DNA from: Methylocystis sp.
GTDB lineage: Bacteria; Pseudomonadota; Alphaproteobacteria; Rhizobiales; Beijerinckiaceae
Direction of reading: 5' to 3'
DNA: 19,832 nucleotides
Assembly: GCA_023253795.1 (NCBI GenBank)
Contig: JALRFG010000015.1
Location: 1-19,832 of the forward strand
Of the stretch, positions 7,221 to 13,998 are shown one piece after another. The position numbers and the translations under genes were made by a program. The notes under the pieces are model-generated. The model saw only the letters and a program-made list of their open reading frames with translations. It had not been told where the DNA came from and did not search any database. The stretch's first letter is position 1; each line of letters opens with the position of its first letter.

Positions 7221-7233
7221 GGCGCGACGCGCC
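7221..7233. promoter_or_regulatory. GC-rich dyad in the SulP leader
   Basis: GGCGCG-A-CGCGCC is a perfect 13-nt dyad 23 nt upstream of the SulP start. It could be an operator, but such palindromes also arise by chance at this base composition. Nothing else clear is seen in the intergenic stretch 7040-7256 apart from GGGCCGGCCC-type GC palindromes near 7130-7145. Confidence 0.2.
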
Positions 7234-7256
7234 TCCCGGTATAAAGGAAGTTGATG

Positions 7257-8873
7257 ATGACGCAGGCGTTGCGGGATCTGAAGGAAAACTGGCGCGCGGA
7301 CCTTTTGTCCGGCTTCCTGGTCTTCCTGATCGCCCTGCCCCTGTGCCTTGGCATCGCCATGGCGTCGGGCTTCCCGCCGCAGGCCGGCATTCTCACCGCC
7401 ATTGTCGGCGGTCTGGTGGTGTCCAGGATCAACGGCTCCTTCATGACCATCAGCGGCCCCGCCGCCGGTCTGATCGTCGTCATCCTCGACTCGGTGCGCG
7501 AACTCGGCGGCGACGACGCGCTGGCCGGCTATCGTTACACGCTGGCGGCGATTGTCTTCGCCAGCCTCGCCCAGATCGCGCTCGGCTATTTCAAAGCCGG
7601 CAAGCTCTCCGCCTTTTTCCCCGCCGCCGCCGTTCAGGGCATGCTGGCCGCCATCGGCATCATCATCATGGCGAAACAGATTCACGTCGTGCTTGGCGTG
7701 AAGCCGGACGCCGACACGCTCTTCGCCACCATCGCCGCGATACCCGCCAGCATTCGCGACATGAATCCCGAGGTGGCGACCATCGGTCTGGTCGGTCTCG
7801 GCATTCTGATCCTTTGGGCGCTGGTCAGCAATCGCTATGTGAAAATGATCCCGGCGCCGCTGGTGGTGGTGATCGTTGGCATGGCGCTGGCGCAATATTT
7901 CGATCTCGACGACGAGCATCGCTATCTGTTCCTGCCCGACAACCAGTTTCTGCCGCATCATGAATTCAGCATCGGCCCGAAATTTCTGGTCTCGATCCCA
8001 AATAATTTTATGGCGAGCTTCGCCTTTCCGGATTTCGCCAAAACATTCACGCTGAGTTTCTGGCAGCAGGTAGTCGCAATCTGTCTGGTCGGCAGTCTCG
8101 AAACGCTGCTCAGCGCCGCCGCCGTCGACCGTCTCGATCCGCAGCGCCGCGTCTCCAATCTCAACCGTGATCTCGCCGCCGTCGGCATCGGCAATGTGAT
8201 TTGCGGTTTCATTGGCGGTCTGCCGATGATCGCCGAAATCGTGCGCAGCTCCGCCAATTGCAACAATGGCGCGCGCACCGGCTGGGCGAATTTTTTCCAT
8301 GGCCTGTTTCTGCTGATTTTCGTGGCGCTGTTTCCGAAAGTCATCCACGAAATTCCGCTCGCCTCGCTGGCGTCGCTGCTGGTGTTCACCGGCTTCCGCC
8401 TCGCCTCGCCGAGCGTGTTTCGTCGCACGCTGGCGGTGGGCTGGGATCAGCTCGGCGTGTTTCTGATCACCGTGGTCGGCGTGCTGGCGACGGATTTGCT
8501 GATTGGCGTGGCGATTGGCGTGATCGCCGAATTTGGTTTTCATTTCTGGCGCAGCGTCAATTGGAGCGAAGTGTTGCGACTGCGCTTCGAGGTGACGACG
8601 CCCGATCCCGGCGTCTATCGCGTCAAGCTCAGCGGCGCCGTGTTCTTCGCCAATTATATGCGACTGAAACAGGATCTCGCGACGCTGCCGCGCCGCAAGA
8701 CCGTGACCTTCGATCTTTCAGAAGCGGCGACTGTCGATCACACGGTGATGGAGTTCCTGCACCAGTTCTGCGAGGCCTATAATCGCGAAGGCGGCCACGC
8801 CGAAATCTCCGGACTGGACTGGCACCTCTCCTCCTCCGAACATCCGCTCGCCCCGCGTCGCAAGGCGGCGTGA
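7257..8873 (+). CDS. SulP-family inorganic anion transporter with C-terminal STAS domain
   Basis: SulP proteins are inner-membrane carriers for sulfate, bicarbonate or dicarboxylates. The 538-residue protein opens with a cytoplasmic segment DLKENWRADLLSGFLVFLIA, then 12-14 hydrophobic helices. Family motifs are visible: LPLCLGIAMASG near residue 28, SGPAAGL near 64-70, AAVQGMLAAIGI, and SLETLLSAAAVDRLDP, followed by a STAS-like domain from about residue 425 (VTTPDPGVYRVKLSGAVFF and TVTFDLSEAATVDHTVMEFL). The start at 7257 is preferred because AAGGAAG lies 6 nt upstream; ATG at 7254 and TTG at 7251 are alternatives. The ETLLSAAAVD-type subgroup is often suspected of bicarbonate transport, but no carbonic anhydrase gene is next to it, so the substrate stays open. 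Confidence 0.9.
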   Translation: MTQALRDLKENWRADLLSGFLVFLIALPLCLGIAMASGFPPQAGILTAIVGGLVVSRINGSFMTISGPAAGLIVVILDSVRELGGDDALAGYRYTLAAIVFASLAQIALGYFKAGKLSAFFPAAAVQGMLAAIGIIIMAKQIHVVLGVKPDADTLFATIAAIPASIRDMNPEVATIGLVGLGILILWALVSNRYVKMIPAPLVVVIVGMALAQYFDLDDEHRYLFLPDNQFLPHHEFSIGPKFLVSIPNNFMASFAFPDFAKTFTLSFWQQVVAICLVGSLETLLSAAAVDRLDPQRRVSNLNRDLAAVGIGNVICGFIGGLPMIAEIVRSSANCNNGARTGWANFFHGLFLLIFVALFPKVIHEIPLASLASLLVFTGFRLASPSVFRRTLAVGWDQLGVFLITVVGVLATDLLIGVAIGVIAEFGFHFWRSVNWSEVLRLRFEVTTPDPGVYRVKLSGAVFFANYMRLKQDLATLPRRKTVTFDLSEAATVDHTVMEFLHQFCEAYNREGGHAEISGLDWHLSSSEHPLAPRRKAA

Positions 8874-9083
8874 GGGGAAGCGTCGTTAGGCATCGGAAAA
8901 GCTGACCGCGCAGCGTTTCGTGCGGCGCTGATGAAACTGCGCAAATGCAACGCGCAGAACAAGCCGCCGTTCGATGGCGGCGCAAACAAAGCCAAGAAAA
9001 GGCATGTGCGCAAACGCACATCACACCGCCGCGGCTTTGGTTAATTCCCTCTCATCGAAACAGACGCCATGAGAGGAGAGACT
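8874..9083. other. Intergenic region with two small hairpins
   Basis: Two inverted repeats are visible: GCCGCC/GGCGGC (8963-8968 and 8976-8981, 7-nt loop) and TGTGCG-CAAA-CGCACA (9005-9020). Neither is followed by a T-run, so SulP has no canonical terminator here. The promoter of the downstream micro-gene should lie in this stretch but I cannot place it. Confidence 0.45.
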
Positions 9084-9221
9084 ATGATGACGATCTTCAA
9101 AACCTTCCTGGCTGCAACGGCTTTGGCCCTGACCCTTGGTCTGACGACGGCCACGATATCGGCTCCCGCAATGGCCGATGGGTTCGACACATGCGGCGCT
9201 ACGCCCTCGGGAACCTGCTGA
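9084..9221 (+). CDS. 45-residue secreted micro-protein with CX7C end
   Basis: Function unknown. A strong ribosome site (GAGAGGAGAG, 9071-9080) precedes an ATG-ATG start. The first 31 residues form a signal peptide (MMTIFKTFLAATALALTLGL, then a region ending APAMA). Signal peptidase cleavage would release a peptide of only about 14 residues, starting DGFDTCG and ending in cysteine at the last position. The two cysteines (37 and 45) are eight apart and could form a ring. A dedicated strong terminator starts 52 nt after the stop, so the gene looks like a real monocistronic unit rather than a chance frame. Alternatives are an exported signalling or toxic peptide, or a degenerating remnant of a longer secreted protein. 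Confidence 0.6.
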   Translation: MMTIFKTFLAATALALTLGLTTATISAPAMADGFDTCGATPSGTC

Positions 9222-9273
9222 ATCACGAATCGGTTGCGACGCCGCTTCCCTCAACCGCGGCAACGCAGCCGAG

Positions 9274-9305
9274 AGAGCCGTCAGCTGGTCTGACGGCTCT
9301 TTTTT
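9274..9305 (+). terminator. Intrinsic terminator of the micro-protein gene
   Basis: AGAGCCGTCAG (9274-9284) and CTGACGGCTCT (9290-9300) form a perfect 11-bp stem with a 5-nt loop, followed directly by six T (9300-9305). Nothing else clear is seen between here and the tRNA at 9473. Confidence 0.93.
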
Positions 9306-9472
9306 GTGATGGCTGAAGTCGGCGGAGATCGAGGAGAAATGAGTCCACGCAGCCCGAGGACCTGCTTCTTCGCGGATTTCGGCCCTGGATTTCCCGCGTG
9401 CGTACAACAGCAGTCGTTCCCCGACTAACGCAGACGGGTAAACGTTCGTGACGCTGATTTTCTGGAAGAAAT

Positions 9473-9549
<77 letters not shown>

Positions 9550-9562
9550 CCAATGTGTGGCG

Positions 9563-9591
9563 CTTGTAGAAGGCGCAACGCACAAACGCAA
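9563..9591 (-). promoter_or_regulatory. Candidate promoter of initiator tRNA
   Basis: On the minus strand TTGCGT (9591-9586) and TACAAG (9568-9563) are 17 nt apart, placing the start just ahead of the tRNA 5' end at 9549. Both hexamers are weak matches; inferred from position. Confidence 0.3.
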
Positions 9592-9756
9592 GCTCTTTTC
9601 GTAGCTTCATTTTCGACGCCTCGCCATCTTCGCCCTTTTTCGCGCAAGCTGCGACATAAGCGCCCGAGCGGCCCGCCAGGCCGCAGCCAGCCTGCCTTAG
9701 CCGCCGGCGCTCCATACGAAAATCATTGCAAAAAACAGCTTTTCCCCTGCCAGAAT

Positions 9757-9770
9757 TTGATCTGTGACAA
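9757..9770 (+). promoter_or_regulatory. FNR/FixK-like box 1 (distal)
   Basis: TTGATCTGTGACAA fits the pattern TTGAT-N4-RTCAA with one mismatch (GACAA). It lies 46 nt upstream of box 2 (start to start), about 4.4 helical turns, so the second dimer would bind close to but not exactly on the same face. Confidence 0.55.
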
Positions 9771-9802
9771 TTGCGCACAGACCGGCGCGGGGCGCTCGTT
9801 TG

Positions 9803-9816
9803 TTGATGATTGTCAA
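9803..9816 (+). promoter_or_regulatory. FNR/FixK box 2 (proximal) of the cco operon
   Basis: TTGATGATTGTCAA matches the FixK/FNR consensus TTGAT-N4-RTCAA in every defined position. If it acts as a class II site centred at -41.5, transcription would start near 9851, and TGTACA at 9838-9843 is in the right place for a -10. This predicts activation under low oxygen, as known for ccoN/fixN promoters of rhizobia. The start of translation is about 110 nt further on. Confidence 0.85.
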
Positions 9817-9961
9817 AGTTAAAATCCATGCTGCACTGTACAAATCGCCCAGCGATTCTGGCGCGAAACACGCTCAAATGACGTGTTTTTCTCATGTAAG
9901 CGCATTTTCGCAGCGGCGAGCGCCTCGGGCGAGGGTCGCGAAAGCCAAAGGACAGGTCATC

Positions 9962-11617
9962 ATGGAGCGTCCCCCTTTGATCACGAAACGCATGACCTTC
10001 GGCGAGACGTCATTATCCGTCATCTTCGCCGCTCTGGCGGCAGCTTCTTTCTGGATCGCGCTGCACGCCTATACGGCGGTCTACGCCTTCCATGCGGTTT
10101 TATTCGCGCTGGGCTCGGCTGGCGCCGTCGTGGCGATCCGCAAGCGTTATCAGGCCCGCCCCGCAGCGCCCGCGCCGCTGATGATCGACGGACGCCCAAA
10201 CTATAATCTCGGGCCGGTTAAGTTCACAGCGATCGCCGCGCTGTTCTGGGGCGTCGCCGGTTTTCTTGTCGGGCTATATCTTGCGCTTGAGCTCGCCTAT
10301 CCGCAGTTCAATCTCGATCTGCCCTGGATCAATTTCGGCCGCCTGCGTCCGCTGCACACCTCGGCGGTGATCTTCGCCTTCGGCGGCAATGTGCTGCTCG
10401 CCAGCTCCTTCTACATCATGCAGCGCACCAGCCGCGCGCGCATCGCCGGCGATCTTGCGCCGTGGTTTGTCGTGCTTGGCTATAATTTCTTCATTCTTAT
10501 CGCCGGCACCGGCTATCTGCTGGGCGTGACCCGCGGCCACGAATACGCCGAGCCGGAATGGTATGCGATTTTGTGGCTGGTGGTGGTGTGGGTCGTTTAC
10601 CTGCTGGTCTATCTGTTCACGCTGGCGCGTCGCACCGAGCCGCACATCTATGTCGCCAACTGGTTCTTCCTCGCCTTTATCGTCACCGTGGCGGTGCTGG
10701 TGCTCGGCAACAATGTCGAGATTCCGGTGTCGATCTATTCCGCGCAATCGGTGATCGTCTGGGCCGGCGTGCAGGATGCGATGATCCAGTGGTGGTACGC
10801 CCATAATGCGGTGGGCTTCTTCCTCACCGCCGGCTTCCTCGGGATCATGTATTACTTCATCCCGAAGCGCGCCAATCGTCCGATCTACTCCTATCGTCTG
10901 TCGATCGTGCATTTCTGGTCGCTGATCTTCCTCTACATCTGGGCCGGTCCGCACCATCTGCACTACACCGCTCTGCCCGATTGGGCGCAGACGCTCGGCA
11001 TGGTGTTCTCGGTCGTGCTGTGGATGCCCTCCTGGGGCGGCATGATCAACGGCATCATGTCACTTTCGGGCGCGTGGGATAAGCTGCGCACCGATCCGGT
11101 GCTGCGCATGCTCGTCGTCTCCGTCGCCTTCTACGGCATGTCCACGTTTGAAGGACCGCTGATGTCGGTGAAGGCGGTGAACGCGCTGTCGCATTACACT
11201 GACTGGGGCATCGGCCATGTGCATTCCGGTTCGCTGGGCTGGGTCGGCTTCGTCTCCTTCGGCGCGCTCTACTGCCTGATCCCGTGGGTGTGGCGGCGTC
11301 CGCTCTATTCGCTGAAGCTCGTGAACTGGCATTTCTGGATCGCGACGATCGGCATCGTCTTCTACATCTCGGCGATGTGGGTCGCGGGAATTATGCAGGG
11401 TCTGATGTGGCGCGCTTACACGCCGCAGGGCTTCCTGGAATATTCCTTCATCGAGACCACGGAAGCGCTGCATCCGGAATATCTGATCCGCGCCGCCGGC
11501 GGCGGTCTGTTCCTGATCGGCGCGCTGATCATGGTCTACAACATCTATCGCACCATCGCGTCGCCCGAGATCGATACGGCCGAAGATATCGCCGCGTCGC
11601 CGCAGCTGGCCGAGTGA
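9962..11617 (+). CDS. ccoN: cbb3-type cytochrome c oxidase subunit I
   Basis: Catalytic subunit of the high-affinity cbb3 oxidase: it reduces oxygen to water at a heme b3-CuB centre in the inner membrane and pumps protons. The 551-residue protein has the expected set of about 14 membrane helices. Metal ligands are visible: His132 in RPLHTSAV (low-spin heme), His281 in WWYAHNAVG (CuB), His331-His332 in AGPHHLHY (CuB), and His419/His421 in GHVHSGSLGW (high-spin and low-spin hemes). STFEGP (394-399) carries the Glu conserved in this type. The start at 9962 is chosen because AAAGGA lies upstream at a usable distance and MERPPLITKRMTFGE begins the conserved region. It is the first gene of the operon, 10 nt before ccoO. 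Confidence 0.97.
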   Translation: MERPPLITKRMTFGETSLSVIFAALAAASFWIALHAYTAVYAFHAVLFALGSAGAVVAIRKRYQARPAAPAPLMIDGRPNYNLGPVKFTAIAALFWGVAGFLVGLYLALELAYPQFNLDLPWINFGRLRPLHTSAVIFAFGGNVLLASSFYIMQRTSRARIAGDLAPWFVVLGYNFFILIAGTGYLLGVTRGHEYAEPEWYAILWLVVVWVVYLLVYLFTLARRTEPHIYVANWFFLAFIVTVAVLVLGNNVEIPVSIYSAQSVIVWAGVQDAMIQWWYAHNAVGFFLTAGFLGIMYYFIPKRANRPIYSYRLSIVHFWSLIFLYIWAGPHHLHYTALPDWAQTLGMVFSVVLWMPSWGGMINGIMSLSGAWDKLRTDPVLRMLVVSVAFYGMSTFEGPLMSVKAVNALSHYTDWGIGHVHSGSLGWVGFVSFGALYCLIPWVWRRPLYSLKLVNWHFWIATIGIVFYISAMWVAGIMQGLMWRAYTPQGFLEYSFIETTEALHPEYLIRAAGGGLFLIGALIMVYNIYRTIASPEIDTAEDIAASPQLAE

Positions 11618-11627
11618 GGAGCCGCAC

Positions 11628-12380
11628 ATGTCACAAACAACGCATCATGCGCCCGGCGGCGGTCTCCAGAAAAGAATCGAAACCAATTCGATCCTGCTGG
11701 TTGTCGCTATTCTGATTTTGGTGTCGATCGGCGGCATCGTTGAAATCGTGCCGCTGTTCTACATCAAGAACACGATCGAGAAGGTTGATGGCATACGTCC
11801 CTACAGCCCGCTCGAACTCGCCGGCTACAACATCTATGTGCGCGAAGGCTGCTACACCTGCCACTCGCAGATGATCCGCCCACTGCGCGACGAGGTCGAG
11901 CGCTATGGCCATTACTCGCTCGCCGCCGAGAGCATGTATGATCACCCCTTCCAGTGGGGATCGAAGCGCAATGGTCCCGATCTGGCGCGCGTTGGCGGCA
12001 AATATTCGAACGACTGGCAGCGCGACCATCTGCGCAGCCCGCGTTCGATGGTCCCGACCTCGATCATGCCGGGCTATCCCTTCCTCGCCGAAACGCCGCT
12101 GAATGGCGCGCATCTCGCCGAGCAGATGCGGATGCTGCGCGTTGTCGGCGTGCCCTATACGGACGCGCAGCTTGAGAACGCCGCCGCCGATCTGACCGCG
12201 CAAAGCGCGCCCGACGATCCCGGCGCAGCGGCGTTGCGCCAGCGTTATCCCAATGTCGTGATCAACGATATCGCCTCCAAAGGCGGCGTCACGGAAGAAG
12301 ATGCGCTGGTCGCCTATCTGCAACATCTCGGCGTGTCGGTGGACTTCAAGCTCTACGACGACAAAGCCAACATCCGGTGA
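11628..12380 (+). CDS. ccoO: cbb3-type cytochrome c oxidase subunit II (mono-heme cytochrome c)
   Basis: CcoO is a membrane-anchored cytochrome c that passes electrons from CcoP to CcoN. The 250-residue protein has one N-terminal membrane helix (about 22-44), then a periplasmic domain with the heme c motif C75-Y-T-C-H79 in REGCYTCHSQMIRPL and a probable axial Met146 in TSIMPGYPF. FQWGSKRNGPDLARVGGKY at 107-125 is the conserved CcoO block. GAGGAG precedes the ATG. The length is normal for the family. It is followed by ccoQ after 4 nt. Confidence 0.97.
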   Translation: MSQTTHHAPGGGLQKRIETNSILLVVAILILVSIGGIVEIVPLFYIKNTIEKVDGIRPYSPLELAGYNIYVREGCYTCHSQMIRPLRDEVERYGHYSLAAESMYDHPFQWGSKRNGPDLARVGGKYSNDWQRDHLRSPRSMVPTSIMPGYPFLAETPLNGAHLAEQMRMLRVVGVPYTDAQLENAAADLTAQSAPDDPGAAALRQRYPNVVINDIASKGGVTEEDALVAYLQHLGVSVDFKLYDDKANIR

Positions 12381-12384
12381 GGCG

Positions 12385-12573
12385 ATGAACGACAAGATCG
12401 CCGAAGCAGCCTCAACATATGAAGCATGGCGCGCCTTCGCCGCGTCATGGGGGCTGATCTTCTTCGGTCTGATTTTTCTTTGTGTGATCGCCTATGTTTT
12501 CTGGCCCTCGCGGCGCCAGGAGTTTGAGGCGGATGCGCAGATACCCCTTCGAGAGGACGACGACGATGTCTAA
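12385..12573 (+). CDS. ccoQ: cbb3 oxidase small subunit CcoQ
   Basis: A 62-residue protein with a soluble N-terminus (STYEAWRAFAASWG), one membrane helix (about 23-42, LIFFGLIFLCVIAYVFWP) and an acidic C-terminal tail ending DDDDV. This is the size, topology and position (between ccoO and ccoP) of CcoQ/FixQ, which stabilises the assembled oxidase. The ATG at 12385 lies 4 nt after the ccoO stop with GTGAGG in front. Its last 8 nt overlap the start of ccoP. Confidence 0.92.
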   Translation: MNDKIAEAASTYEAWRAFAASWGLIFFGLIFLCVIAYVFWPSRRQEFEADAQIPLREDDDDV

Positions 12574-13456
12574 CGACACGTTTGAACGCGGCAAGGTCAG
12601 GATCGACGAGAAAACCGGCGTGCCGACCACCGGACATGAGTGGGATGGCATTGAGGAGTTGAACACGCCGCTGCCGCGCTGGTGGGTGTGGACCTTCTGG
12701 GTGACGGCCATCTGGGGCGTGCTTTACTGCTTCGTCTATCCGGCGTGGCCGACGCTGTCGGGCGGCACGCAAGGCCTGTTCGGCTGGAACTCGCGCACCG
12801 AAGTGGCGCAGGAGATCGGCGAACTTCAAACCACCCGCGCGCCCATTCTCGCCAAGCTCAACGCCGCCTCGCTCTCCGACATCGAAGCGAATCCGGAGTT
12901 GCTCGCCGCCGCCCGCATGGTGGGCTCGGTCGCCTTCGTCAATAATTGCGCCGGTTGTCACGGCGCCGGCGGACAGGGCGCCAAAGGCTACGCCAATCTC
13001 AACGACGACGACTGGATCTGGGGCGGCAAGCTCGCCGACATCCAGACGACCATCGAACATGGCGCCCGCTGGGACGGCGATAAGGCCACCCACAGCTCCG
13101 CAATGCCGGCCTTTGGTCGCGACGGCATACTGACGCCTCAGCAAATTTCCGTCGTCGCGGATCATGTCCGCACCTATGCGGATTTGCCGAATGCGCCTGA
13201 GCCGACAGCGGAAGGCCAAAAGCTTTACGACGAAAATTGCGCCGCCTGTCATGGCGCGGACGCCAAGGGCAACACCGAACTCGGCGCGCCCAATCTCGTC
13301 GACGCCATCTGGCTCTATGGCTCGGACAAGCCGGCGATCGTCAACCGCATCGTCAATGGCGGCGGCGGCGTGATGCCAGCATGGAAAGATCGCCTCGACG
13401 ACACCACGATCAAGGCGCTGACGGTTTACGTGCATTCGCTCGGCGGCGGGCAGTGA
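12566..13456 (+). CDS. ccoP: cbb3-type cytochrome c oxidase subunit III (di-heme cytochrome c)
   Basis: CcoP receives electrons from the cytochrome bc1 side and hands them to CcoO. The 296-residue protein has one N-terminal membrane helix (about 39-60) after the conserved HEWDGIEELNTPLPRWW segment, then two cytochrome c domains with heme motifs C128-A-G-C-H132 and C225-A-A-C-H229. Candidate axial methionines are Met180 (SAMPAFG) and Met270 (GVMPAW). The start is the ATG at 12566, which overlaps ccoQ by 8 nt and has GAGAGG upstream; an open frame back to 12494 is only the shadow of ccoQ. A hairpin and 125 nt separate it from ccoG. Confidence 0.97.
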   Translation: MSNDTFERGKVRIDEKTGVPTTGHEWDGIEELNTPLPRWWVWTFWVTAIWGVLYCFVYPAWPTLSGGTQGLFGWNSRTEVAQEIGELQTTRAPILAKLNAASLSDIEANPELLAAARMVGSVAFVNNCAGCHGAGGQGAKGYANLNDDDWIWGGKLADIQTTIEHGARWDGDKATHSSAMPAFGRDGILTPQQISVVADHVRTYADLPNAPEPTAEGQKLYDENCAACHGADAKGNTELGAPNLVDAIWLYGSDKPAIVNRIVNGGGGVMPAWKDRLDDTTIKALTVYVHSLGGGQ

Positions 13457-13466
13457 GCACGGCGCG

Positions 13467-13487
13467 TCCCGGCGCCTGTCGCCGGGA
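13467..13487 (+). terminator. Intercistronic hairpin between ccoP and ccoG
   Basis: TCCCGGCG (13467-13474) and CGCCGGGA (13480-13487) form an 8-bp stem over a 5-nt loop, 10 nt after the ccoP stop. Only a short GTTTC follows, so it is a weak terminator at most. It more likely attenuates transcription or protects the ccoNOQP message, giving less of the assembly genes than of the subunits. Confidence 0.5.
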
Positions 13488-13581
13488 TGCGTTTCAAATG
13501 ACAATGATTGCTGTGTGCGGCGGAAACACGCCCGCCCGCGCCTCTCTGCAGGTGCCAGCATAACCGCCGAAGGCGACAGAC

Positions 13582-13998
13582 ATGCCCAGCGTCGATATCC
13601 ACGATCCGCTCTTTGAGCCCTTCGTCGAACCCGAGCATCGGATCTATCCGAAAAAGGTCGATGGCCATTTTCGACGGATCAAATGGGGCATCCAGCTCCT
13701 CACGCTGGCGATCTATTATTTCCTGCCCTTCGTGCGCTGGGATCGCGGGCCGGGCGCGCCGTCGCAGGCGGTGCTGCTCGATCTGCCGCATCGGCGCTTC
13801 TATTTCTTCTTCATCGAAATCTGGCCGCAGGAATTTTATTACGCCACCGGCCTGCTGATCCTCGCCGCGCTGACGCTGTTCCTGATGAACGCGCTCGCCG
13901 GCCGCATCTGGTGCGGCTACATGTGTCCGCAAACGGTGTGGACCGATTTTTTCATGACCACCGAGCGCTGGATCGAAGGCGACCGCGCGAACGGATGA
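13582..13998 (+). CDS. ccoG: CcoG N-terminal part (membrane half up to the frameshift)
   Basis: A 138-residue frame starting MPSVDIHDPLFEPFVEPEHR, with two hydrophobic segments (about 35-50 and 83-105) and the family block RIWCGYMCPQTVWTDFF at about 108-124, whose two cysteines are conserved in CcoG. It ends IEGDRANG at the premature TGA. If translated alone it would be a two-helix membrane stub without the Fe-S domain. Confidence 0.8.
   Translation: MPSVDIHDPLFEPFVEPEHRIYPKKVDGHFRRIKWGIQLLTLAIYYFLPFVRWDRGPGAPSQAVLLDLPHRRFYFFFIEIWPQEFYYATGLLILAALTLFLMNALAGRIWCGYMCPQTVWTDFFMTTERWIEGDRANG

Larger units (their letters stand above)
9550..9961. other. Gene-free regulatory region upstream of ccoN
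   Basis: This 412-nt stretch between the divergent initiator tRNA and ccoN holds the candidate tRNA promoter and two FNR/FixK-like boxes at 9757 and 9803. The ccoN frame is open leftwards to 9764, but that segment would run through the downstream FixK-like box and has no conserved residues, so I take it as non-coding. AT-rich patches at 9720-9765 and 9815-9830 fit a promoter region. No other gene is seen. Confidence 0.6.

Noticed and set aside
7089..8543. A 484-codon minus-strand frame opposite SulP
   Set aside because: It has a low-complexity, His/Gln/Asp-rich composition typical of an antisense shadow; the plus-strand SulP frame has clear family motifs.
8931..9044. Basic 37-codon frame (MKLRKCNAQNKPPFDGG...)
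   Set aside because: No ribosome site and overlap with two hairpins; the composition is basic but nothing supports translation.
9339..9428. 29-residue frame after the micro-protein terminator
   Set aside because: GAGGAG is only 2 nt from the ATG, there is no signal or motif, and it is too short to support.
9764..9961. N-terminal extension of ccoN
   Set aside because: It would contain the FixK box and promoter, and CcoN homology starts at 9962.
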